From positions 62,001 to 126,000 of the forward strand of contig JAIOAQ010000003.1 of assembly GCA_019873735.1 (NCBI GenBank): DNA of 64,000 bases, in the 5' to 3' direction. The notes below the pieces were generated by a model that was given only the letters and a program-made list of their open reading frames with translations, made no database searches and was not told the DNA's origin. Shown one piece after another: positions 15,920 through 24,378 of this stretch; the first letter of the stretch is position 1, and every line of letters begins with the position of its first letter. The position numbers and the translations under genes are program-made. Source of the DNA: Chloroflexota bacterium (GTDB lineage: Bacteria; Chloroflexota; Anaerolineae; Anaerolineales; Villigracilaceae).

Positions 15920-17032
15920 ATGGCGACAAACGGCGTCCATCCGGCGCGGCTGCTCCTGAAAGCAGTGGGTTTATTCCTGGTGTTCAATTTTGCCTTTGCG
16001 GCGCTGGATATCCCCTGGGGCCGGCTCTCAATTTACAATACCATCGTTCCCGGCAGGGTGCGTGTGCCTTATGAACAACAGCCCGGTTACTATAATTTTG
16101 CCCATAACCTGCCGGTTTTTGAAGATTTTGAGGCCATGTTTGCCTCGCATGTCATTTCGCAGGAAAAAGCAGCAGATGAATATCGCGTGGTGGTATTGGG
16201 CGATTCGGCTGATTGGGGCTTTCACCTGCCGCCGGAGAAAGTCTTTACCGAGCAACTCAACGCCAGGCATCTGCTCACCTGCGATGGGAAGCGAATCCGT
16301 GTCTATAACCTGGCCTACCCCCTGCCGGATGTTGTCAAGGATTTGTTGATTCTTGACTACTCACTTAGGTATGAACCTGACGCGGTACTCTGGTTTGTAA
16401 CCGCGATGAGCCTTCAAGATAAGAGCAGCGCAAAATCGTTGATCGTTCCTCACTCTACGCGTGCCCGTCAGTTGTTTGCAGACTATCGGCTGGAGCCGGA
16501 GGTCGCCCAGTATCTGACAGAGCCGACATTTTGGGAGCGAACCCTGTGGGGCAGGCGGCAGGTGCTCAAGAAAATCATCACCCTGCAAATCTATGGCCTG
16601 GGTTGGATGGCAACCGGCGTGGACTTTTATGAACGGCCCTACGAGCCCGTATGGCGGACGGAAAGCGCCCGCCCCAAGGCCAAAAAACAGGCCGAGACCT
16701 GGAGCGATGCCGACTTTTCGATTTTACGGGCGGGCTATTCCCTGGCCGGTGACATCAAAATGATAGTGGTCAACGAACCCATTTTCATTGCCGACCGCGA
16801 CTCCCCCGATGTTGATTACAATTCCCGCTATGGGCGACCGTTTTATGATGCCTACCGGAATCAATTGCGAAACTGGATGGAAGAAAACGGGCATGACTTC
16901 CTGGATTTTTGGGATCTGCTTCCGCCTACCGGCTTTAGCGACAATCCCATTCACCGTTCGGCAGAAGGGGAATCGCTCCTGGCGGATGCCCTGACGCTGC
17001 CGCTTTTGAAAATCTCTTGTCCGCAGAGGTGA
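15920..17032 (+). CDS. SGNH/DltD-like envelope acyltransferase, copy 1
   Basis: 370 residues. An N-terminal membrane anchor (residues 9-28) is followed by an extracytoplasmic domain with the SGNH nucleophile block VVLGDSADWGF (Ser96) and a C-terminal DFWDLLPPTGFSDNPIH (His345) that would supply the catalytic His. This is the plan of DltD/AlgX-type transferases that take an acyl group from an MBOAT complex to an envelope polymer. It starts 5 bp after prfB and stops 2 bp before the microprotein gene. It is the most diverged of four paralogues here (others at 18585, 19742, 20887). Family assignment from motifs and context; substrate unknown. Confidence 0.72.
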   Translation: MATNGVHPARLLLKAVGLFLVFNFAFAALDIPWGRLSIYNTIVPGRVRVPYEQQPGYYNFAHNLPVFEDFEAMFASHVISQEKAADEYRVVVLGDSADWGFHLPPEKVFTEQLNARHLLTCDGKRIRVYNLAYPLPDVVKDLLILDYSLRYEPDAVLWFVTAMSLQDKSSAKSLIVPHSTRARQLFADYRLEPEVAQYLTEPTFWERTLWGRRQVLKKIITLQIYGLGWMATGVDFYERPYEPVWRTESARPKAKKQAETWSDADFSILRAGYSLAGDIKMIVVNEPIFIADRDSPDVDYNSRYGRPFYDAYRNQLRNWMEENGHDFLDFWDLLPPTGFSDNPIHRSAEGESLLADALTLPLLKISCPQR

Positions 17033-17034
17033 GT

Positions 17035-17163
17035 ATGAAGAAAATCCTTGCTCGAATTTTTTCCCGCGAAAACCTGCTGGCACTTCTGTTGTGCCTGATT
17101 TTGATTGCCCTCACCATTTTTACCGTTGACACGACGCCAACGTGGATTTATCAGGGGTTTTAA
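17035..17163 (+). CDS. DltX-like acyl-shuttle membrane microprotein
   Basis: A 42-residue frame fills the gap between the first SGNH gene and the MBOAT gene. It starts with an ATG two bases after the previous stop, preceded by GAGGTGAGT as ribosome site, and its TAA abuts the MBOAT ATG (TAAATG). It has a basic N-terminus (MKKILARIFSREN), one hydrophobic helix (LLALLLCLILIALTIF), and ends TPTWIYQGF. In the Dlt system the microprotein DltX has one helix and a C-terminal hexapeptide with an invariant Tyr that carries the acyl group between DltB and DltD. WIYQGF fits that pattern (aromatic-Ile-Tyr-x-x-Phe). Role inferred. Confidence 0.72.
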   Translation: MKKILARIFSRENLLALLLCLILIALTIFTVDTTPTWIYQGF

Positions 17164-18588
17164 ATGTCAATCGTTCAAATTCTCGTCCTGACCGCCATTG
17201 CCCTGGTCATCGGTTTGATGCGCCGCGGCCGTCTTTACGGGATGCTGACGGCCAGCGTCGTCCTCATCTACTGGTTGCAGCCGGATATTGACTTCCTCGG
17301 CTCGAATCGCGGCTTCTGGCTGGCTTCTGCCACCCTGGCGCTGGCTGTGGCTGGCTGGTTTTTGACTGCCGCGCCCGAGACGCGTTCCTGGCGGCAAAAC
17401 TGGCCGGCCGGAGTGGCTATTGCGGGCGCGGTCTTGCTGGTGGACCTGAGCCGCTATGCAGGCCTTGAGCATCTATTCGGTTTTCTCACCCCCCGCCCGC
17501 ACCTGACACTGGCCTTTTTGGCAGGTTTGCTTCTGGCCGGACTGGCGCTCGGTTACCTTGCCTCCCGTCGGGGCTGGCTGCTTGGCCTGGCGGGCGTGGG
17601 CATTCTCTTGCTTTTTGTGCTGATTAAGGCGCCCGGCCTGATGGAGTGGTTTGTCTCAAAGGCAGCCTCTCGCCTGGGGGTGGAAACAGAGGGCGGGCGG
17701 ATTGCCTTTTCGTGGCTGGGCTTTTCTTACATTGCGTTTCGCCTGCTTCACACGTTCCGCGACCGCCAGATGGGACGTTTGCCGGCCCTGACCCTGGCCG
17801 AATACGTCACCTATGCTGTGTTTTTCCCGGCCTTCTCGGCCGGCCCGATTGACCGCGCCGAACGTTTTGTGCAGGATGTGCGCCGCCCGCAGCCTCTCGA
17901 TGCAGAGGGCTGGCTGTTTGTGGGGCAGCGCTTCTTTGTCGGTCTGTTCAAGAAATTTGTCCTGGCCGATGTCCTGGCTTTTCTGGCGCTCAACGAGGTC
18001 TTTGCGGCGCAGGTGAGCAAACCCGGCTGGATGTGGATGACGGTCTATGCCTACGCTTTTCAAATCTATTTTGATTTCAGCGGTTATACCGACCTGGCGA
18101 TTGCGCTTGGCCGGCTGATGGGCGTCCGCCTTCCGGAGAACTTCGCCGCCCCTTATTTGAAGCCCAATCTGACCCAGTTTTGGAACGCCTGGCACATGAC
18201 GCTGACACAATGGTTTCGAGCCTACTTTTTCAATCCGCTGACGCGCGCTTTGCGGGCCTCAAAGCGGACGCTTCTGGTCTGGCTCATCATCTTCATCACT
18301 CAGGTCAGCACCATGCTTTTGATTGGCCTGTGGCACGGCATCGCCTGGAACTTTGTGCTGTGGGGCCTCTGGCATGGAATCGGCCTTTTCGTCCAAAACC
18401 GCTGGAGCGAATGGGTGCGTCCCCATGCCGGCCGCTGGGCGGATGCGGGTTGGCGGCAAAAGGTGCTGTACGGGCTGGGGGTTGTACTTACCTTCCACTA
18501 CGTTGCCCTTGGCTGGGTGCTTTTTGTCTTGCCGGTTGAATCCGTCCCGCGCGTCTTTGGCATTTTGCTGGGTCTGGCGGGGGGATGA
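17164..18588 (+). CDS. MBOAT-family O-acyltransferase (DltB/AlgI-like)
   Basis: 474 residues with about eleven membrane segments. Family markers: PAFSAGPIDRAERF, YFDFSGYTDLAIALGRLMG, FWNAWHMTLTQWFR, and the catalytic His in LIGLWHGIAWNF (His391). Such proteins move an acyl group from a carrier protein thioester across the membrane. The C-terminus (LLGLAGG) has no fused acyl-shuttle hexapeptide, which fits a separate microprotein supplied by the adjacent 42-codon gene. The ATG is directly behind the microprotein stop and its TGA overlaps the next ATG (ATGA), so the genes are translationally coupled. Confidence 0.92.
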   Translation: MSIVQILVLTAIALVIGLMRRGRLYGMLTASVVLIYWLQPDIDFLGSNRGFWLASATLALAVAGWFLTAAPETRSWRQNWPAGVAIAGAVLLVDLSRYAGLEHLFGFLTPRPHLTLAFLAGLLLAGLALGYLASRRGWLLGLAGVGILLLFVLIKAPGLMEWFVSKAASRLGVETEGGRIAFSWLGFSYIAFRLLHTFRDRQMGRLPALTLAEYVTYAVFFPAFSAGPIDRAERFVQDVRRPQPLDAEGWLFVGQRFFVGLFKKFVLADVLAFLALNEVFAAQVSKPGWMWMTVYAYAFQIYFDFSGYTDLAIALGRLMGVRLPENFAAPYLKPNLTQFWNAWHMTLTQWFRAYFFNPLTRALRASKRTLLVWLIIFITQVSTMLLIGLWHGIAWNFVLWGLWHGIGLFVQNRWSEWVRPHAGRWADAGWRQKVLYGLGVVLTFHYVALGWVLFVLPVESVPRVFGILLGLAGG

Positions 18589-19733
18589 GTTTGTCTGTCT
18601 TGGGACGCGTATCCACGCCTGGAAGGGTGTTGTTGAAGGCGCTGTTGCTTTTTGCGGCGGCCAATTTGCTCTTTGCCTGGTTCAACCCCCCGGCGGAGTA
18701 CCTGCTGCTCTTTCGACGCGCGCCGCGCTTCCCGTCCATTTGGGAGCCGGCTTTAGGCGCCGAAGACGAGAGCGGCACCGGCTTTCGCCGCGTGATGCTC
18801 TCAGACCTGAGCCTGCTGTTCCATGCTCATGAGATCTCATCTCAGCCCAAAGCAGGAGACGAGTACCGCGTCGTTTTGCTGGGCGATTCGGCCGGCTGGG
18901 GGGCTTATCTCCTGCCGGAGCAGACCGTCTCCGCATTGATTAACCGCATGGACCTGCGTACCTGTGACGGGAAAAGGGTAAAAGTCTATAATCTGTCTTA
19001 CCCTTTTCTTTCGGCCACCAAAGACCTGATGATCCTGAGCGAGGCGATGAACTACGAGCCGGATATGATTATCTGGTCTTTTTCCTTAATCGGCTTCACC
19101 GCCGAACGGCAGACGATTGATTTTGTCACCGAAAACCCGGCCCGGCTCAAGGATCTGGCCGAGACCTATGGCCTGAAGCCGGAAATTCAGGTTGCGCCGC
19201 ATCCCAACTCGTTTTGGAATCGAACCATTATTGGGCGCCGGCGCGAATTGAATTTTGCTCTGCGGCTCAATTTTTCGGAACTCATGCTGCGCGCGCTTGG
19301 GACAGATGAGCCACACGCCTCAGAAGACAAAGCCAGAACTTGCCGTTCACTGGCGGGCAATGCTCTGGACTTTTTGGGTTTCCTCCCACCGGCCGGCCTG
19401 GAAACCTATGCCAGCCTGGACAGTTTGAGCATTGCTGCCCAACTGGCCGGCGATGCGCGCCTGATTTATGTCAATGAGCCGACCTGTATTCAGCCCGGCG
19501 GCCGCACGGGCACACGCTACAACGTGCATTACCCTCGCTGGGCCTATGACCAATACCGCCTGACGCTGGATGAGATGGCGCTGGAAAATGGCTGGACCTA
19601 TGTGGACTTGTGGGATTATCTCCCGCCCTCCAGGTTTTCCAATTCCATTTTTCATCGCACGCCTGAAGGCGAGCAGCGCCTGGCGCAAAAGATGGTCGAA
19701 ATCATCCTTGAACAGTCCTGCCGTCAGCCGTGA
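18585..19733 (+). CDS. SGNH/DltD-like envelope acyltransferase, copy 2
   Basis: 382 residues. N-terminal anchor (LLKALLLFAAANLLFAWF) then a soluble domain. Nucleophile block LLGDSAGWGAYL (Ser102) and late block LWDYLPPSRFSNSIFHRTPEGEQ with the candidate catalytic His. The RYNVHYPRWAYDQYR motif is shared by copies 2, 3 and 4. It overlaps the MBOAT stop by 4 bp. The DNA of its anchor (around 18640-18680) is almost the same as that of copy 4, pointing to recombination among the copies. Confidence 0.72.
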   Translation: MSLSVLGRVSTPGRVLLKALLLFAAANLLFAWFNPPAEYLLLFRRAPRFPSIWEPALGAEDESGTGFRRVMLSDLSLLFHAHEISSQPKAGDEYRVVLLGDSAGWGAYLLPEQTVSALINRMDLRTCDGKRVKVYNLSYPFLSATKDLMILSEAMNYEPDMIIWSFSLIGFTAERQTIDFVTENPARLKDLAETYGLKPEIQVAPHPNSFWNRTIIGRRRELNFALRLNFSELMLRALGTDEPHASEDKARTCRSLAGNALDFLGFLPPAGLETYASLDSLSIAAQLAGDARLIYVNEPTCIQPGGRTGTRYNVHYPRWAYDQYRLTLDEMALENGWTYVDLWDYLPPSRFSNSIFHRTPEGEQRLAQKMVEIILEQSCRQP

Positions 19734-19741
19734 GGAAGTGC

Positions 19742-20878
19742 ATGCACCAGCCTGTTAATTCTGCCGTCCGCCCGCAATGGGTTTTGATCAAAGCCTTGCT
19801 GCTTTTTGCAGTTTTGAATATAGGCTTTGCAATGGCGCATCCATCGCTTGCCGCGCTGGTCTGGCGGCGGGATTCTCTGCGTTTTCCGGTGATCTTGGAG
19901 CCGGCAGCAGGGCCGGATTCCCCCGAAGGCGGGTTTCAACGCACCTATATTACCGATTTGGATTTGTTGTTTCGCTCGCACCTCATCTCTACCCCTCCGG
20001 CCGATGATGAGTACCGCGTCGTGTTGATCGGCGACTCGTCGATTTGGGGCGTGTCCCTCTTTGCGCATGAGACCATGGCTCCTCTCATCAACGAGATGAA
20101 TCTGCATACGTGTTCAGGAGAGAGGGTTGTGGTTTACAACCTCGGCTATGAGTTCGGGTCGGCTCCGAAAGATATGATCATCCTTTCGGAGGCGCTGAAA
20201 TATGATCCGGATATGGCTGTGTGGTTTTTCTCATTGGTTGGCTTTACCCACCGCCGCGAACGTCTCTTCTTTGTCGCCGAGAATCGGCAAAAACTGGAGG
20301 GAGGCGAACCTGAGGGTGAAGATACCTTGTCTCCCGACGATGCGGCCGGCCGCCTCTCTCGTTTCTGGCATCGTACCATCATTGGCCGCCGCCGGGAACT
20401 CAATCGCCTCCTCCGTCTGAATTTATCGCAATGGATGCTCTCTATGCTGGGGACAGATGTGCCCGACCTGAAAGCGCCGCGGCCGCGGGCCTCAGCCGCC
20501 TATTCCAGCGACGAGACCGACTTTTTTGGCCTCTATCCGCCGGCGCCGTTGAAGGCCTATGCCGGTTTCGAGGTGCTGGACACGGCAGAAGAGATTTCGC
20601 GGCAGGTAAGAATGATCTATATCAATGAGCCAATCGGCAGGGGGCAGCCAACAGGCGCGCGTTATAACCCGTATTATCCGCGCTGGGCTTACGACCAGTA
20701 CCGCCGCCGAATAGCAGAGATCGCAGCCGAAAAGCAGTGGGCTTACTATGACTTATGGGATTATTTGCCGCCTACCGATTTTTCTGATACCCCGTTTCAC
20801 CATACGCCTGAAGGCGAGCAGCGCCTGGCGCAAAAGATCGCCGAAATCATCCTTGACCAGTCCTGCCGCCAGCCGTGA
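19742..20878 (+). CDS. SGNH/DltD-like envelope acyltransferase, copy 3
   Basis: About 378 residues. A GTG at 19730 is in frame, but the ATG at 19742 has GAGGAAG just upstream and is preferred. Anchor VLIKALLLFAVLNIGFA, nucleophile block LIGDSSIWGV (Ser99), and DLWDYLPPTDFSDTPFHHTPEGEQ near the end. The last 75 bp of the upstream gene plus the first 70 bp of this one recur almost unchanged at the junction with copy 4, so copies 3 and 4 arose by a recent tandem duplication or are homogenised. Expected to sit outside the membrane. Confidence 0.72.
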   Translation: MHQPVNSAVRPQWVLIKALLLFAVLNIGFAMAHPSLAALVWRRDSLRFPVILEPAAGPDSPEGGFQRTYITDLDLLFRSHLISTPPADDEYRVVLIGDSSIWGVSLFAHETMAPLINEMNLHTCSGERVVVYNLGYEFGSAPKDMIILSEALKYDPDMAVWFFSLVGFTHRRERLFFVAENRQKLEGGEPEGEDTLSPDDAAGRLSRFWHRTIIGRRRELNRLLRLNLSQWMLSMLGTDVPDLKAPRPRASAAYSSDETDFFGLYPPAPLKAYAGFEVLDTAEEISRQVRMIYINEPIGRGQPTGARYNPYYPRWAYDQYRRRIAEIAAEKQWAYYDLWDYLPPTDFSDTPFHHTPEGEQRLAQKIAEIILDQSCRQP

Positions 20879-20886
20879 GGAAGTGC

Positions 20887-22032
20887 ATGCACCAGCCTGT
20901 TAGTTCTACCGTCCGCCCGCAATGGGTTTTGATCAAAGCCTTGCTGCTTTTTGCGGCGGCCAATTTGCTCTTTGCCTTCCTCGTCCCAGACCCGGCAGAA
21001 TTGCTCATCTTTCGGCAGGCCCGGCGTTTTCCGCCCATCTGGCAGCCCGCTCTCAGCGGCCAGGGCAGGCTGGGGTTTCAGCGCTTTTTGACGGCCGATA
21101 TAGACCTGCTGTTTAAGTCTCATGTCATCTCCTCTCGGCCGAAAGCCCAGGATGAATACCGGGTTGTCCTGATTGGTGATTCGTCCACCTGGGGCGTGAT
21201 TCTAAAGCCAGAAGACACGCTCGAAGCCAGGATCAACGCCCTGCATTTGCGCACCTGTACCGGTCAGCGCGTTGTGGTTTACAATCTGGGGTATCCTTTT
21301 ACTTCTGGCGTCAAGGACTTACTCCTGATGGCCGAAGTCATGAAATATGAGCCAGACTTGATTGTCTGGCCTTTTACCCTGCTTGGCTTCACGGCCGAGC
21401 GTCAGGAGATTGACATTATCAACCGCAATCCGGCCCGCGCCCGCGCCCTGGTTGAGAAATACCACCTGCCGCTGTCGAACGCGAAAGTGCTCTCGGCAGA
21501 CACCCCGCCGGCTTTTTGGCAGCGCACCCTGCTTGGCCAGCGACAGAAACTAAGCCTGGCGGCCAAATTGAATCTCTCTCGAATCGCCTCGCTGGCCCTG
21601 GGAACGGACGAGATTCGAGATTATGCCGATCGGCGCAAGATTTGCCTGCAAAAGGCGGGCGAGGGTTTGCAGTTTCTGGAAATTTCTCCTCCCGCCGAAC
21701 TGAGTCAATACGCCAACCTGGATTACTTGCAGATTGCTCAAGAAATCGCGGGAGAAACGCCGGTCTTGTATGTTAACCAGCCGATTTGCGTCCAGCCCAG
21801 CGCCACAGGCGCGCGTTACAACCTGCATTATCCCCGTTGGGCGTATGATCAGTACCGCGCCGCACTAAACGCGCAGGCTTCCGAACATCATTTCTACTAC
21901 CTGGACTTGTGGAATTTGCTACCGCCGACCGAATTTACCAACACCGTTTTTCATCGAACACCTGCCGGTGAGCAAATGATGGCTGAAACGCTGGCCGAAC
22001 ACATCCTCATCATTTCCTGTCGGCAACGCTAA
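20887..22032 (+). CDS. SGNH/DltD-like envelope acyltransferase, copy 4
   Basis: About 381 residues; start ATG at 20887 with GAGGAAG upstream. Nucleophile block LIGDSSTWGVIL (Ser99), ARYNLHYPRWAYDQYR, and LWNLLPPTEFTNTVFHRTPAGEQ with the candidate His. The N-terminal anchor is a mosaic: the first 60 bp match copy 3, the next 30 bp match copy 2. Four transferases in one locus may serve different acceptors, or different positions on one polymer. A 286-bp gap with two repeats separates it from the carrier protein gene. Confidence 0.72.
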   Translation: MHQPVSSTVRPQWVLIKALLLFAAANLLFAFLVPDPAELLIFRQARRFPPIWQPALSGQGRLGFQRFLTADIDLLFKSHVISSRPKAQDEYRVVLIGDSSTWGVILKPEDTLEARINALHLRTCTGQRVVVYNLGYPFTSGVKDLLLMAEVMKYEPDLIVWPFTLLGFTAERQEIDIINRNPARARALVEKYHLPLSNAKVLSADTPPAFWQRTLLGQRQKLSLAAKLNLSRIASLALGTDEIRDYADRRKICLQKAGEGLQFLEISPPAELSQYANLDYLQIAQEIAGETPVLYVNQPICVQPSATGARYNLHYPRWAYDQYRAALNAQASEHHFYYLDLWNLLPPTEFTNTVFHRTPAGEQMMAETLAEHILIISCRQR

Positions 22033-22318
22033 TCTTTGTTTGACCTGTCGCGTAGGTTTGCGTGTGAAAATTTTGGCATGGAATTCTTTTCCACTAGATT
22101 ACACAGATTGGCGCAGATTGAAAATCCGTGCTAATCTGTGGTCCAAAATTGCATTTACAAGAAATCTTGTAACTGCCTACCCTCCCGCAGGCTTTGGCGC
22201 AATGTCCAAGCCAGAAGACGTCTCCATGATTGCTGGTATTGCTTGCCGGCCCCGTTCTAACCTGCGGGAGGGTTAAGGGTAGGCAATTACGAAATCTCTC
22301 TTTTCTCAGGAGCCAACG
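22033..22318. other. Repeat-filled gap between copy 4 and the carrier protein gene
   Basis: Holds an AATCTGTG-type relic (about 22090-22145, ACACAGATTGGCGCAGATTG and GTGCTAATCTGTGGT) and a full 122-bp palindromic element (22169-22290). I see no promoter I trust, so the carrier and ligase genes may still be read from upstream. Confidence 0.6.
22169..22290 (-). repeat. Copy C of the dispersed 122-bp palindromic element
   Basis: Full-length copy in reverse orientation. Left end GTAACTGCCTACCCTCCCGC, right end CTGCGGGAGGGTTAAGGGTA then GGCAATTAC. Same 122-bp length as copies B and E. Confidence 0.85.
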
Positions 22319-22564
22319 ATGGACAATGCTATGCTTGATACCCTGACCGAATATATTACGACCAAAATCCTGAAGCAGCCCGGACGTGCGCTCAACCCGC
22401 AAGAGCCTTTGATTTCCGGCGGCCTGATTGATTCGTTCAGCCTGGTGGATTTGGCCCTTTTTGTCGAAGACACATTTGGCGTTCACATTGACGATACAGA
22501 ACTAAACGCCAGCACGTTCGACACCCTTGAACAATTGATTTCCCTGATCGAGGCGCGTCGATGA
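22319..22564 (+). CDS. Acyl carrier protein (DltC-like role)
   Basis: 81 residues, acidic, helical. The phosphopantetheine site is GGLIDSFSLVDLALF (Ser39). A CAGGAG ribosome site precedes the ATG, and the stop overlaps the ligase start (ATGA), so the pair is tightly coupled. A dedicated small carrier beside a ligase, MBOAT and SGNH proteins matches DltC in dltABCD. It would present the acyl thioester to the MBOAT protein on the cytoplasmic face. Confidence 0.9.
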   Translation: MDNAMLDTLTEYITTKILKQPGRALNPQEPLISGGLIDSFSLVDLALFVEDTFGVHIDDTELNASTFDTLEQLISLIEARR

Positions 22565-24249
22565 CCACCCTGACGCATCTCCTCTTTCAGTCCTATCAGC
22601 GCGATCCCGATCGGGTGGCGATTATTGTCCAGCATGCCGGCCAGCCCGACCGTCCGGTGACGAGCCGTGACCTGCTTGAGGGGAGCAGCCGCTATGCTCA
22701 AGCCTACCGTCAGGCCGGAATTCAACCCGGCGAGGTGGTTATTCTGATTCTTCAGCACGGCGAGGATCTCATATACTCCTTTTTCGGCGCAGTCTTGGGC
22801 GGGCAGATTCCCTCCATTATGCCTTTCCTGACCGAAAAACTCTCCCCCGAACGTTACCGCGCCGACCTGGCGGCCCTGATTGGAATCACCCGTCCCTCGG
22901 CCATTGTGACCTATCCCGAATTTGAATCGGAAGTGCGCGCCGCGCTGAAACAAGGCGACTCGGTGCGGGCCGTGCTCAATACAGGAGGCATGACATCCCG
23001 CTTCCAACCGGACCTTAGCCTGCTGCCCGGACTGGAGCGTTCCCCTGACGATATCGTTTTGCTGCAGCACTCTTCCGGCACGACCGGCCTGCAAAAAGGG
23101 GTGGCGCTTTCTCACCGCGCTGTGCTCAACCAACTTGAGGCTTACAGCCAGTCGCTGGGGCTGAATTCTGAAGATGTTATCGTCTCCTGGCTTCCGCTTT
23201 ACCATGATATGGGGCTGATTGCCGGTTTTCTGATGCCTGTTTTGCGAGAGATTAAACTGGTGCTGCTCTCCCCCTTTGATTGGGTGCGGGCGCCTTATCG
23301 CTTGATGCAGGCCGTCTCGCAATACAGGGGTACGCTTTCCTGGCTGCCGAATTTTGCTTATAACTTCTGCGCCCAGAAAATTCGAGACCGGCAACTGGAG
23401 GGGGTAGACCTTTCCTCCTGGCGGGCCGTGATCAACTGCTCTGAGCCCGTGCGCTGGGAAAGCCACCGCCTTTTCTATGAACGCTTTCAACCCTATGGCC
23501 TGCGGTCCAACGCGCTGCAAACCTGTTATGCAATGGCAGAAAATGTCTTTGGCGTGACGCAAAGCGACCTCAACGCACAGCCGGTTGTGGAAGAGATTGA
23601 CAGCGAGGCCTACCTGACGCAGCGGGTAGCGCGCCCGGCGCTGGATGGCCGGCCGGCGCTCAAAATGATGTCTTCGGGGCGTGCCATTGGCAACACGCAA
23701 GTGCGCGTGTTGGACGATAAGCATCGCGACGTGCCAGAACGCGTGGTGGGCGAAATTGCCCTGCGCAGTAATTGCATGTTGACGGGCTACTACAATCGGC
23801 CGGATGCAACCCAGAAAGCATTTACAAAAGACGGCTGGTATCTGACCGGCGATTACGGTTACCTGGCAGGCGGGGAACTTTTCGTCTCCGGCCGTAAAAA
23901 GGACATGATCATTGTCGGCGGTAAGAATATTTACCCTCAGGATTTGGAATCGATTGCCAGCCAGGTTCCCGGCGTGCATCCGGGACGGGTGGTGGCTTTT
24001 GGAATTTACAACGAAGAGGCCGGCACCGAAGATGTGGTGCTGGTGGCCGAAGTGGACACGGAAGATGCGCTGGAACGCCAGCAGATTGCAGATGCTGTTC
24101 GTCAGGCGGTAACGCGTAACTCTGCCATTGCACTGCGTCACGTTTACCTTGTCTCGCCGCCCTGGATTATCAAGACCAGCAGCGGCAAGACGGCCCGCTC
24201 TGCCAATCGCGAGAAGTATTTGAAAGAGATGGCTACCGCCTCCCCTTAA
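22561..24249 (+). CDS. Acyl-AMP ligase (FAAL-like) that loads the carrier protein
   Basis: 562 residues, adenylate-forming superfamily. P-loop-like A3 motif LLQHSSGTTGLQKGVALSH, then SWLPLYHDMGLIAGFL, a motif characteristic of fatty-acyl-AMP ligases, a GEIALRSNCMLTGYYN segment, WYLTGDYGYL, and the C-terminal Lys motif KTSSGKTARSANREKYL. It should activate a carboxylic acid with ATP and transfer it to the adjacent carrier protein. Chain length cannot be read from sequence. The TAA stop lies inside the half copy of the 122-bp repeat, and a terminator follows. Confidence 0.88.
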   Translation: MTTLTHLLFQSYQRDPDRVAIIVQHAGQPDRPVTSRDLLEGSSRYAQAYRQAGIQPGEVVILILQHGEDLIYSFFGAVLGGQIPSIMPFLTEKLSPERYRADLAALIGITRPSAIVTYPEFESEVRAALKQGDSVRAVLNTGGMTSRFQPDLSLLPGLERSPDDIVLLQHSSGTTGLQKGVALSHRAVLNQLEAYSQSLGLNSEDVIVSWLPLYHDMGLIAGFLMPVLREIKLVLLSPFDWVRAPYRLMQAVSQYRGTLSWLPNFAYNFCAQKIRDRQLEGVDLSSWRAVINCSEPVRWESHRLFYERFQPYGLRSNALQTCYAMAENVFGVTQSDLNAQPVVEEIDSEAYLTQRVARPALDGRPALKMMSSGRAIGNTQVRVLDDKHRDVPERVVGEIALRSNCMLTGYYNRPDATQKAFTKDGWYLTGDYGYLAGGELFVSGRKKDMIIVGGKNIYPQDLESIASQVPGVHPGRVVAFGIYNEEAGTEDVVLVAEVDTEDALERQQIADAVRQAVTRNSAIALRHVYLVSPPWIIKTSSGKTARSANREKYLKEMATASP

Positions 24250-24298
24250 CCCTCCTGCAGGTTAAAACGGTGCCGTCAACCGATGCCGGCAATCACAA
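24243..24298 (+). repeat. Copy D (left half only) of the dispersed palindromic element
   Basis: CCCTTAACCCTCCTGCAGGTTAAAACGG matches the left half of the element up to GCCGGCAATCAC; the right half is missing. The ligase stop codon TAA is part of the repeat. Confidence 0.75.
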
Positions 24299-24342
24299 AA
24301 AGCGATGACTGCCAGATTTGGCGGTCATCGCTTGGTTTTAGA
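24296..24342. terminator. Bidirectional terminator between the ligase and S1-domain genes
   Basis: AAAGCGATGACTGCC pairs with GGCGGTCATCGCTT around a 6-nt loop. T-rich tracts flank both sides, and a second hairpin with a T8 run (24347-24380) follows. It separates convergent genes. Confidence 0.85.
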
Positions 24343-24378
24343 TTCTTGGGCCGGGCTTTTTCTGTCCGGCAGTTTTTT

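Noticed and set aside
16905-16935. LPPTG in SGNH transferase copy 1 as a sortase signal
   Set aside because: It is not followed by a hydrophobic segment and a basic tail, and it belongs to the conserved LPPT(G/D/E)F block of all four paralogues.
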